From Aerococcus viridans (GTDB taxonomy: Bacteria; Bacillota; Bacilli; Lactobacillales; Aerococcaceae), in NCBI RefSeq assembly GCF_002083135.2, contig NZ_NBTM02000001.1, positions 62,001 through 126,000 on the forward strand: a stretch of DNA of 64,000 nucleotides, in the 5' to 3' direction. Both the position numbers and the translations under genes were made by a program. This document shows positions 19,417 through 27,344 of this stretch, piece after piece; the first letter of the stretch is position 1; every line of letters starts with the position of its first letter. The notes beneath the pieces are model-generated. The model worked only from the letters and a program-made list of their open reading frames with translations. It searched no databases and was not told the origin of the DNA.

Positions 19417-20171
19417 AAGAAGACCACCTCAACTGTTCCCCAACCTTGAGAAACTTGTAGGTAAATTTTCCGGTTACTTTGCTGATAAGATGCACTTTCA
19501 AAAGTTTTACGCTCATTGTTTAGGGCCACTTTTTCCCCGTTCCAATTTACTTCAGTCCGAAAACCATTGACATGTAGCTCAAGACCCACCCCTTCAGGCA
19601 CCACAAGTTTGGTTTGCCCAACCAATTGATTAATCACGACCACATTGGTCCCTATCGGCACAATTGTTGACCCGAAATCAATAAAAGTATTGGCATAGAG
19701 ATGGTACATTTCCACATCTTCCCAGGCATACACTTCTTCCTTGTAAGGCCCATTATTAAATAAATGGTCAAATTTTAGGAAAGCTTCCTTTTCTTGCTTC
19801 TTAAAAGCACCATCTTCTGCATCCACAATTTTTGTTTGGCGCAATGTTAAGTCATGTTTTACGTTATCAGACGTATCATTCACAATCGCATAATAAACCA
19901 AACCAACAATCACTAGAGCCAATAAAATACTTGAAACATAAGGCAAGGCCACAATCCCAATAAAAATCAGAAAACAACCAATGGCTACTAGAATCAAGTT
20001 CAGCCAACTTTGCTGTTGTTTCTTTGTATTCATATTTATTTTTACCCGGTTAGATACGGCTAAAAGTCCGCAACCGACAACAATGGAAATCAAATTTTCG
20101 GGTCTAACCAATAAACCTGTAAAAACAATCAATCCGGCAAAACAAGCTAAAATCATCCAAAGATTTCTCAT
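19413..20171 (-). CDS. liaF: Cell-wall stress regulator LiaF/VraT-like
   Basis: Membrane inhibitor of the LiaS kinase (252 aa). Four hydrophobic segments in the first 110 residues are followed by a soluble C-terminal beta-rich domain (about residues 150-250) matching the LiaF-like/cell wall-active antibiotic response domain, including GSTIVPIGTNVVVINQLVGQTKLVVPEG (cited in part: IVPIGTNVVVINQLVG). ATG 20171 is chosen over ATG 20183 because GGAGGG stands 4-5 nt before it. First gene of the three-gene envelope-stress system. Confidence 0.92.
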   Translation of the reverse strand: MRNLWMILACFAGLIVFTGLLVRPENLISIVVGCGLLAVSNRVKINMNTKKQQQSWLNLILVAIGCFLIFIGIVALPYVSSILLALVIVGLVYYAIVNDTSDNVKHDLTLRQTKIVDAEDGAFKKQEKEAFLKFDHLFNNGPYKEEVYAWEDVEMYHLYANTFIDFGSTIVPIGTNVVVINQLVGQTKLVVPEGVGLELHVNGFRTEVNWNGEKVALNNERKTFESASYQQSNRKIYLQVSQGWGTVEVVFL

Positions 20172-20245
20172 ATTGCCCTCCATCCTATTTTTATACTCTA
20201 ATCATACCACTTCTACATTTTACTATATACGACCATTTTATGAGA

Positions 20246-20252
20246 ACTCAGT
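20246..20252 (-). promoter_or_regulatory. Candidate VraR/LiaR half-site pair upstream of liaF
   Basis: ACT-G-AGT (minus strand) fits the published VraR pattern of ACT and AGT separated by 1-3 bases, about 75 bp before the liaF start. Short motif, so weak evidence. Confidence 0.3.
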
Positions 20253-20295
20253 CCCTTTTACATTGGACCTAAGCCTTAAAGGTTTCCGTTAATAG

Positions 20296-20342
20296 CAAAA
20301 AAGACATACCCCAACCATGCGAATGGTAGAGATATGTCTTGA
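20296..20342 (-). terminator. Intrinsic terminator of greA
   Basis: AAGACATA and TATGTCTT arms with an inner CTACCATTC/GAATGGT-like stem and a T6 run on the minus strand. Confidence 0.82.
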
Positions 20343-20354
20343 AATTTGCTTGAA

Positions 20355-20834
20355 TTAGATTGCGTCAACGCTTGTGATTTTAACAACCATGTCGCCGCCT
20401 GGTGTTTCGATCGTTACTTCATCGTTCACACCTTTACCAATTAATGCTTGTGCAATCGGTGATTCATTAGAAATTTTACCATCTAATGGATCTGCTTCTG
20501 CACGACCAACAATTGAGTAAACTTCTTCGTCGCCATCTGGTAACTCAATAAAAGTTACTTTACGACCTAATGAAACGATACCTTCATCGATTTCATTTGG
20601 ATCGATAATTTTAGCGTAACGAACCATTTTTTCTAATTTTTGAATTTGCCCTTCAACGAAAGCTTGTTCATCCTTAGCCGCTTCATATTCAGAGTTTTCT
20701 GATAAATCTCCGTATGAACGTGCGATTTTGATTCGTTCTACAATTTCTTTACGTTTTACAATTTTTAACTCGTCTAAATCTTGTTGAATTTTCTCAAGAC
20801 CTTCTTGGGTCATTGGGTATACTTCTTCTGCCAT
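20355..20834 (-). CDS. greA: Transcription elongation factor GreA
   Basis: Rescues backtracked RNA polymerase by stimulating transcript cleavage. The 159-aa length is standard. The N-terminal coiled coil (about residues 5-75) carries the acidic tip [19 protein letters not shown], and the C-terminal FKBP-like domain ends [12 protein letters not shown]. Follows mltG-udk in the gene order typical for this group and has its own probable promoter. Confidence 0.97.
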   Translation of the reverse strand: MAEEVYPMTQEGLEKIQQDLDELKIVKRKEIVERIKIARSYGDLSENSEYEAAKDEQAFVEGQIQKLEKMVRYAKIIDPNEIDEGIVSLGRKVTFIELPDGDEEVYSIVGRAEADPLDGKISNESPIAQALIGKGVNDEVTIETPGGDMVVKITSVDAI

Positions 20835-20888
20835 ACTTTTACTCCTAACAACAATAGTAGTTTCAACTTATCAAAATTGAATAGACCC

Positions 20889-20917
20889 ACAATATCATGG
20901 AACTAGAAATTTTGCAA
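20889..20917 (-). promoter_or_regulatory. Probable greA promoter
   Basis: Minus-strand TTGCAA (20912-20917), 17-bp spacer, TATTGT (20889-20894), 55 bp before the greA start. Confidence 0.55.
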
Positions 20918-20952
20918 TACACTTTATCTAATATCGTCTAATAAAACTTTAA

Positions 20953-21588
20953 TTAATCAATTTTTAAATCATTTGGAATGATTGAACGGATTTTTGTCGT
21001 CATCAAATCGATTGCAACATTATTTGATCCACCTTCAGGGATGATAATATCCGCGAATTTTTTTGTAGGTTCAATAAATTGCTCATGCATCGGTTTAACA
21101 ATTGATGTGTACATGTCGATAATTGAATCTAAAGAACGGCCACGTTCAGCCATATCACGTTTAATACGACGGATGATACGAATGTCGTCATCTGTATCTA
21201 CAAAGACTTTAATATCCATCAAATCACGAAGCTCTTTATCAGAGAAGATTAAGATACCTTCAATAATAATAACTTCTTTTGGTTCTACACGAATCGTTTC
21301 TTCTGCACGATTGTGTTGAGTGAAATCATAAACCGGCATTTGGACAGCTTGTCCATTCAATAATTGTCTAATATGCTCGCTAAGTAAGTCATTGTCAAAT
21401 GCAAATGGGTGGTCGTAGTTAGTTAACACACGTTCATCCATTGTTAAGTGACTTTGATCTTTATAATAAGCATCTTGTGGAATATAAGCTAAACTTACAT
21501 CTCCAAATTCTTCAATAATTTTACGGGTTACAGTAGTCTTACCAGAACCAGTACCCCCTGTTACACCAATGATGATTGGCTTACGCAT
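20953..21588 (-). CDS. udk: Uridine kinase
   Basis: Phosphorylates uridine and cytidine in pyrimidine salvage. The 211-aa protein has the P-loop [12 protein letters not shown] (about residues 8-19), IPQDAYYKD, the NYDHPFAFD motif and IIIEGILIF, all canonical for Udk. It lies between mltG and greA in conserved order; the gaps (128 and 118 nt) allow cotranscription or separate promoters. Confidence 0.97.
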   Translation of the reverse strand: MRKPIIIGVTGGTGSGKTTVTRKIIEEFGDVSLAYIPQDAYYKDQSHLTMDERVLTNYDHPFAFDNDLLSEHIRQLLNGQAVQMPVYDFTQHNRAEETIRVEPKEVIIIEGILIFSDKELRDLMDIKVFVDTDDDIRIIRRIKRDMAERGRSLDSIIDMYTSIVKPMHEQFIEPTKKFADIIIPEGGSNNVAIDLMTTKIRSIIPNDLKID

Positions 21589-21716
21589 TCAAAACACACC
21601 TTCCTGATATTAAAAATAAGCTCGAATTCACTGCTATTAAATATAGAGAAAAATGTTCTCAATTGCAAGTAAATTCAAGCTATTTTTATTTTTTTAATCG
21701 TATTTTCCCTGTCTGA

Positions 21717-22838
21717 TTATAAGTCGGCATTCTCTTCAGATACATATTGTTCAACTAAAGCATCATGCTCTTCGTATGTTTCTGAATAATATACTTCACC
21801 GGTAGTTAAATCGGCCACAAAGAATAAGTAGTCAGATTCAGTTGGATTCATAGAAGCTTCGATAGCTTCAATACCAGGGTTGTTAAATGGTCCCGGTCCA
21901 AAACCAGTATTGATGTATAAGTTATACGGTGAATCAACTGCTGCATCCTCGTTGGTTACGTATGCAGAATGTGTATTATTCGCATATAAAACTGAAATAT
22001 CTGATTGAATTGGCATATCGATTTCTAAACGGTTCACGAATACACCAGCGATCATTTCACGGTCTTCTAGTGAAGATGCCTCTGCTTCAACCAATGAAGC
22101 TAAGGTTAAGAATTCATGGAAGGTGAAACCAGACGCTTCAATTTCAGCAGTGTGGGTTTGACGAACATTTTCCATTTCCCCAACCATCATAGTCACGATG
22201 TCTGCAACCGTTACAGTTGATGACAACTCATAAGTTGCTGGGTATAAGTAGCCTTCCAACTTGTAGCGCACGTCGTCATTTTCCGATACGTCGGTCAATA
22301 ATTCAGGGTATGTCGCCAATAATTCATCAAATAAGGCGTCATCCGTCATTTGTGCTAATGCATCTTCTTGTTCAATGCCAAGTGCGTCTGCAATAATTTG
22401 CGAAATGGCCTCTAGCGATGAACCTTCAGGAATAGCCACTGAGTCAACTTGAGCTGTAGCCCCTTGTTGTAGCTCGTTATTAGCATCTGTATAGCCTATA
22501 TTCTTGTGTAAGGTGTAAGTACCCGCTTCAATCGCATCATTTCCAAAGAATCGTAAGTAAGTTGTAAAAAGGAAATCGTTAAAGATAATGCCTTCATCAT
22601 CCAAGATGCTTGCAATATCGGCTGTTGTCGACCCTTCTGGTATGGTAACCTCGACTGTTTCGTCCGAGCTACCGATACCTCCTGTAAAAATCATAAACGT
22701 TAGGGATAAACCAACAACCACAATAAGTGCTGCTGCAACCACTAAAAACCATTTAGCTATTTTCGAAGCAGTAGATTCTGCTTTACGATCAAGATCTTTT
22801 TGCTTTTTGTAAAAATCTTCGCGTGCTTTCTTAGACAT
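21717..22838 (-). CDS. mltG: Endolytic transglycosylase MltG (YceG-like)
   Basis: Cleaves nascent peptidoglycan glycan strands, setting strand length at the cell membrane. The 373-aa protein has a charged cytoplasmic N-terminus (about residues 1-30), one transmembrane helix (about 31-55), a LysM-like VTIPEGSTTADIASIL segment, and the YceG catalytic domain with LASLVEAEASS (catalytic Glu) and QSDISVLYA. The final residues are acidic. Start ATG with GAGGAGTCG upstream. Confidence 0.95.
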   Translation of the reverse strand: MSKKAREDFYKKQKDLDRKAESTASKIAKWFLVVAAALIVVVGLSLTFMIFTGGIGSSDETVEVTIPEGSTTADIASILDDEGIIFNDFLFTTYLRFFGNDAIEAGTYTLHKNIGYTDANNELQQGATAQVDSVAIPEGSSLEAISQIIADALGIEQEDALAQMTDDALFDELLATYPELLTDVSENDDVRYKLEGYLYPATYELSSTVTVADIVTMMVGEMENVRQTHTAEIEASGFTFHEFLTLASLVEAEASSLEDREMIAGVFVNRLEIDMPIQSDISVLYANNTHSAYVTNEDAAVDSPYNLYINTGFGPGPFNNPGIEAIEASMNPTESDYLFFVADLTTGEVYYSETYEEHDALVEQYVSEENADL

Positions 22839-23158
22839 ATAGCGACTCCTCTTCTAGTAAAATCATTACTCCCATTATACATGAAAGGGTAATTTTTCTA
22901 TATAAATGTTAGATAAATACAAACAAACGTAAAATACCTGTAATAATTAATATTTGGCCTTTATAAATAGGAAAAGAGAGTGTGACATAAATATCACACT
23001 CTCTCTGTCAATGACTAACAATAGTCATCATATCCGGCCTTTCTTACGCATAGACAACTGTATGTCACTGCGTTCCGGCAGCTGTTCAAAAAAAGTCAAA
23101 CTCTACCGCCATTTCCTAATATACGTCCAGTCTGTACGATTTTTTCGCACCTCAAAGC
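22839..23158. other. Intergenic stretch with one hairpin
   Basis: No coding frame is convincing. The only clear structure is a 10-bp inverted repeat GAGAGTGTGA/TCACACTCTC at 22976-23003 that can end transcription of the DUF1292 cluster on the minus strand (short T run). The part from 23010 to 23158 shows nothing I recognise. Confidence 0.6.
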
Positions 23159-23461
23159 TTACTGCATATCTTCGTCTTCGATAAAAGTCGCTAATACTTC
23201 TTCTACCATATCCCATTCTTCTTCAGATTCAATAGGATTTAATTGCCCTTCAAAGCCGTCTTCACTTTCAACGTAAGAGAAAGCTTGTAATTCTACACCC
23301 TCTTCGTCAGATACGCCTGCTGGATAGACGATAACATATGATTTACCGAAATCTTCTGAATCGAATGTAAATAGAATTTCGAATAATTGCTCGTTACCTT
23401 CCTCGTCAACAATTGTAATGTGGTCGTGACCTTCGTGGTCATGTTCATGGTGTTCAGTCAT
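23159..23461 (-). CDS. DUF1292 domain-containing protein (YrzB-like)
   Basis: Acidic 100-aa protein. It starts [14 protein letters not shown], a histidine-rich head that could bind metal, then [30 protein letters not shown], the core of DUF1292 (YrzB; cited only as landmark, residues 15-45). Function unknown; the gene follows ireB-ruvX across this bacterial group. Longer in-frame start at 23509 is rejected because AAAGGAG sits correctly before ATG 23461. Confidence 0.88.
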   Translation of the reverse strand: MTEHHEHDHEGHDHITIVDEEGNEQLFEILFTFDSEDFGKSYVIVYPAGVSDEEGVELQAFSYVESEDGFEGQLNPIESEEEWDMVEEVLATFIEDEDMQ

Positions 23462-23649
23462 TTGAAAATCTCCTTTTTCTCTCGTGTTTTGAGCCTGTAA
23501 CGGACTCAATCAATATCTATCAATAGCCATCATATTGGGCTTGAAAAGTCAGAATTATCCGTCGCTTCTCAAAATGCTCCAATTACTTAACAGTAATTGT
23601 TAGACTTTTGATCTAGCGCCTCAACTCTAAACGACTTTCCGCACACCTA

Positions 23650-24069
23650 CTACGATGGGTGGGCATCTAAATAATTCTGCAGAATCAATACGGCAGCCAA
23701 TTTATCGATCACTTTCTTACGCTTCTTACGACTAACGTCGTTGGCAATTAACATCCGTTCTGCTTGGACAGTCGTTAACCGCTCATCTTGATAAAAGACT
23801 GGTAAACCAAACCGGTCTATTACAAGTTGGCCGTATTTCTGTGATGCTTCAGCGCGCGGACCGATAGAATTGTTCATATTCTTTGGCAAACCCAATACCA
23901 GCGCTTCTACCTTATACTCAGCAATTAATTCACCAAGTCGGTCCAAACCGAATTCTTCTAGTTCTTCATCGATTGGAATAATCTCCACCCCTTGGGCCGT
24001 CCAACCGAATGGATCAGAAACAGCCACGCCGACTGTTTTAGACCCCACATCTAATCCCATGTATCGCAT
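23650..24069 (-). CDS. ruvX: Holliday junction resolvase-like RuvX/YqgF
   Basis: RNase H-fold nuclease (139 aa) linked to 16S rRNA maturation and Holliday-junction resolution. The start [19 protein letters not shown] carries the first catalytic Asp; [17 protein letters not shown] and [13 protein letters not shown] hold the other acidic residues. ATG shares one base with the ireB stop, so translation is coupled. Confidence 0.95.
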   Translation of the reverse strand: MRYMGLDVGSKTVGVAVSDPFGWTAQGVEIIPIDEELEEFGLDRLGELIAEYKVEALVLGLPKNMNNSIGPRAEASQKYGQLVIDRFGLPVFYQDERLTTVQAERMLIANDVSRKKRKKVIDKLAAVLILQNYLDAHPS

Positions 24070-24332
24070 TACTCGCGACCAGATTGTTTCATGTAATTCA
24101 CGATTAATTCTTCAAGAATTTCATCGCGGTCATGATAACGGATAATATTACGTGCTTCGTTATGACGTGGAATATAAGCTGGATCACCAGATAATAAATA
24201 ACCAACGATTTGATTTACTGGGTTGTAACCTTTTTCTTTAAGAGAATCATATACGATTTCTAATGTCTCTTTGACATCCTTTTCGTTGTTTTCCCCGAAA
24301 TTGAATAGGACTGTTTCATCTTTATTACTCAT
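24069..24332 (-). CDS. ireB: IreB family regulatory phosphoprotein
   Basis: Small (87 aa) protein of the UPF0297/DUF965 family; in Enterococcus IreB is phosphorylated by the IreK Ser/Thr kinase and tunes cephalosporin resistance. Key blocks are [17 protein letters not shown] and [19 protein letters not shown]-type (here [19 protein letters not shown]), and the N-terminus has [10 protein letters not shown] with a phosphorylatable Thr. Lies between alaS and ruvX as in most Firmicutes. SD GGAGG. Confidence 0.95.
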   Translation of the reverse strand: MSNKDETVLFNFGENNEKDVKETLEIVYDSLKEKGYNPVNQIVGYLLSGDPAYIPRHNEARNIIRYHDRDEILEELIVNYMKQSGRE

Positions 24333-24396
24333 CAGAACACCTCCAAATATTATCTATAGTTTACCTAATTATCCGTATTTTAACAAGAAATCATCA

Positions 24397-27039
24397 TTAT
24401 TGGCTAATAATTTCTTTTGCAAACGCAAGTGCTTCTTCAATTCCAGCTGGGTTTTTACCGCCGGCTTGGGCCATATCTGGACGGCCACCACCGCCACCCC
24501 CAATTTTAGGTGCGACTTGTTTAATCAGGTCACCAGCTTTAACGCCCGCTTTGACAGCATCTTGACCAACACCAATTAATAGGTTTGCTTTATCATCTGA
24601 TGAAGTCGCTAGCACAAGGATATCAGAAGAGCCTTTTTGTTTCCACTCATCCGCGATCTTACGTAAATCATCCATCGAACGATTTGGTACGTGTTCAGCA
24701 ATTACAGTGTAAGCACCAGCAGTTTCTACATGGTCAAAGATTTGACCTGCTGCTTGCGCATTCATTTTATCACGTAGAGCACTTAATTGCTGTAAAGTTT
24801 CCTTATGTTCTTCTCTAAATTGTTGTAAACGTGAAACAATATTTGAGAATTTACTAACTTTAAGATTTGAAGCAATTTGTTTCAAGATGTTTTCTTGCAC
24901 CTTGTATTCTTGGATAGCAGCTAATGAAGTTACAGCTTCAATTCGACGAACACCAGCACCGATACCAGATTCTGAAGTTATTTTGAATAGACCGATTTCA
25001 GCAGTATTACCAACGTGTGTACCCCCACAAAGTTCAATTGACCAGTGGTTAATATCTACCATTCGTACTTCGCTACCATATTTTTCACCAAATAAGGCTT
25101 GTGCACCAGCAGCTCTCGCTTCATCAATAGAAGTCACTGTTGTCACAACTGGGAAAGCTTCCGCGATTGCTTCATTTACTTTCGCTTCCATTTCAGCCAA
25201 TTCTTCGTCTGTTACTTGCCCAAAGTGCGAGAAGTCGAAACGTAAGTGGTCAGCAGTTACCAATGACCCCGCTTGGTTAGCATGGTCACCTAAAACATCT
25301 TTCAATGCTTGATGTAATAAATGAGTCGCCGTATGGTTTTTCTCGATTGAGTGGTGGCGACGGCGGTCAACCGCTAATTGTACAGTTTGGTCCAATACGA
25401 TTGCTGCTTCTAATTTTACTTCATGTAAATGTTGACCATTTGGTGCACGGACAACATTTACAACATGTCCAATTAATTGGCCATCTTCATCTAGGACGTC
25501 ACCTGTATCTGCAATTTGACCACCCATTTCAGCGTAAAATGGTGTCTGCTCAGCAACTAAGTATACCTCGTCCCCAGCTTCTGCTGACGACACTAATGCG
25601 TCTCCTGACACAATGGTATTCACGCGTGTTTCTACGACTAATTGGTCATAACCAACATAAGTTGATGTCACGTCAATTTCGCTCAACACTTCAGACTGTA
25701 CAGCCATACCTGTTGAATCCTTACGCGCAGCACGCGCACGTTCTCTTTGTGCTTTCATCGCATCTTCAAAGCCAGATAAATCAACATCAATACCCACTTC
25801 TTCTAAGTATTCTTGCGTTAATTCTAATGGGAAGCCATATGTATCATATAATTTAAAGGCCTGTGCACCAGACATCACTTTATTATGTTCCGCTTCAAGC
25901 GTTAAAATCACTTCTTGAATAATCGCTTCACCTTCATTGATGGTTTCGTTAAAACGGTCTTCTTCTGTTTTAATTACATCCTGGATAAAGTCTTGGTCTG
26001 CTTTCACTTCTGGATAAAAGTCAGCCATAATGTCCGCAACCACAGGTACCAATTTCGTTAAGAAGTTATCTTTGATACCTAAACGGCGTGCATGCATGAT
26101 TGCACGGCGGATTAAACGACGTAAGATATAGCCACGGCCTTCATTTGAAGGTAAGGCACGGTCACTAATGGCAAAAGTTACTGCACGAACGTGGTCAGCA
26201 ATTACCTTATAAGAAACATCAGTTTCAGGTTTTTCACCATATTTTACAGCTGTCCCTAATGTTTCGATTTCTTTAATAATCGGTAAGAATAGGTCTGTTT
26301 CAAAGTTGGTTGGCGCATCTTGGATGACAGAAGTCATACGCTCTAACCCCATACCCGTATCAATGTTCTTATGTTTTAAAGGCACATATTCGCCGTTTGG
26401 CATATGGTTAAACTGAGAAAAAACGATATTCCAGATTTCCAAGTAACGCTCATTTTCACCGCCAGGGTACATTTCTGGGTCAGAATCTTCTAAATCTTGG
26501 TATTTAGCACCGCGGTCATAGAAAATTTCTGTATCCGGACCACATGGACCAGCACCTAAATCCCAGAAGTTATCTTCCACTGGCACATAATGGTCATCAG
26601 ATAAACCAGTCGCCTTACGCCATAATTCAACTGTTTCAGTGTCCTCTGGGTAGTAAGTCATATACAATTTCTCAGGATCTAAGCCCAACCATTTCTCGTC
26701 AGTTAAGAATTCCCAAGCCCAAGGAATCACTTCAACTTTGAAGTAGTCTCCGATAGAGAAGTTCCCTAACATTTCAAATAAGGTATGGTGACGAGCTGTC
26801 ACACCAACATTTTCAATATCGTTGGTACGAATTGATTTTTGTGAGTTGGTGATACGCGGGTTTTCAGGTACAACAGAGCCATCAAAGTATTTCTTCAAGG
26901 TTGCAACCCCTGAGTTAATCCATAATAATGACGGATCTTGAACCGGTACTAATGAAGCACTTGGCTCCACACTATGGCCTTTAGATTGCCAAAAATCTAG
27001 CCACATTTGGCGAATTTCTGCTGATGTTAATTGTTTCAT
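24397..27039 (-). CDS. alaS: Alanine-tRNA ligase
   Basis: Charges tRNA-Ala. The 880-aa protein shows the class II aminoacylation domain at the N-terminus (VEPSASLVPVQDPSLLWINSG), the editing domain with HTATHLLHQAL (about residues 560-570) and CGGTHVGNT, and the C-terminal DHHA1 domain ending GGGGGGRPDMAQAGG. ATG 27039 is preferred over the frame's first Met at 27057 because GGAGG lies just before it. Expression is controlled by the T-box leader directly upstream. Confidence 0.98.
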   Translation of the reverse strand: MKQLTSAEIRQMWLDFWQSKGHSVEPSASLVPVQDPSLLWINSGVATLKKYFDGSVVPENPRITNSQKSIRTNDIENVGVTARHHTLFEMLGNFSIGDYFKVEVIPWAWEFLTDEKWLGLDPEKLYMTYYPEDTETVELWRKATGLSDDHYVPVEDNFWDLGAGPCGPDTEIFYDRGAKYQDLEDSDPEMYPGGENERYLEIWNIVFSQFNHMPNGEYVPLKHKNIDTGMGLERMTSVIQDAPTNFETDLFLPIIKEIETLGTAVKYGEKPETDVSYKVIADHVRAVTFAISDRALPSNEGRGYILRRLIRRAIMHARRLGIKDNFLTKLVPVVADIMADFYPEVKADQDFIQDVIKTEEDRFNETINEGEAIIQEVILTLEAEHNKVMSGAQAFKLYDTYGFPLELTQEYLEEVGIDVDLSGFEDAMKAQRERARAARKDSTGMAVQSEVLSEIDVTSTYVGYDQLVVETRVNTIVSGDALVSSAEAGDEVYLVAEQTPFYAEMGGQIADTGDVLDEDGQLIGHVVNVVRAPNGQHLHEVKLEAAIVLDQTVQLAVDRRRHHSIEKNHTATHLLHQALKDVLGDHANQAGSLVTADHLRFDFSHFGQVTDEELAEMEAKVNEAIAEAFPVVTTVTSIDEARAAGAQALFGEKYGSEVRMVDINHWSIELCGGTHVGNTAEIGLFKITSESGIGAGVRRIEAVTSLAAIQEYKVQENILKQIASNLKVSKFSNIVSRLQQFREEHKETLQQLSALRDKMNAQAAGQIFDHVETAGAYTVIAEHVPNRSMDDLRKIADEWKQKGSSDILVLATSSDDKANLLIGVGQDAVKAGVKAGDLIKQVAPKIGGGGGGRPDMAQAGGKNPAGIEEALAFAKEIISQ

Positions 27040-27057
27040 AATTGTTGTCCTCCTCAA

Positions 27058-27287
27058 AATAAAAAAACATAGCTTTGCAAATTGAGGACGACTGTGCGCG
27101 GTACCACCTCATTTGCAATGCTATGTTTACATTACCTCTCTAGTTGCTGGATAACGCTAGCGCGTAGCCTTTCGACTAAATGTTTAGAAAGAGAGCATTT
27201 TATGGTTGGATGCTTGCACCTGTTCATCCTCGCTAAGGTTCATAAAATATGGTTCTTTCCACTTGTAGAGTTTACAGTCTTTTCACA
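27058..27287 (-). promoter_or_regulatory. T-box riboswitch leader, alanine-specific
   Basis: The minus strand has the T-box core GAGGTGGTACCGCGC (UGGU at 27103-27106, whose U pairs with discriminator A of tRNA-Ala). It is followed by a terminator stem formed by AACATAG...TTGCAAAT and ATTTGCAA...CTATGTT, ending in T7 at 27061-27067. Stem I arms GAAAGA/TCTTTC and CATATTTTATG/CATAAAATG flank an internal loop containing GCT (27194-27196), an alanine codon, as the likely specifier. Uncharged tRNA-Ala would stabilise the antiterminator and allow alaS transcription. Confidence 0.93.
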
Positions 27288-27293
27288 TTCCAA

Positions 27294-27323
27294 ATTATAC
27301 TGACAGAATGCCTAATTTGTCAA
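27294..27323 (-). promoter_or_regulatory. Promoter of the T-box/alaS unit
   Basis: Minus-strand TTGACA (27318-27323), 18-bp spacer, TATAAT (27294-27299): both hexamers are perfect. Confidence 0.85.
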
Positions 27324-27344
27324 GTTTTCAAGCCAGTAAACCAA

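Noticed and set aside
23010-23158. Possible small RNA between mltG and the DUF1292 gene
   Set aside because: No promoter/terminator pair or convincing structure beyond the single hairpin at 22976-23003.
25305-25856. 183-aa plus-strand reading frame inside alaS
   Set aside because: Antisense shadow of a highly conserved gene with no SD, and a low-complexity protein rich in Leu, His and Gln.
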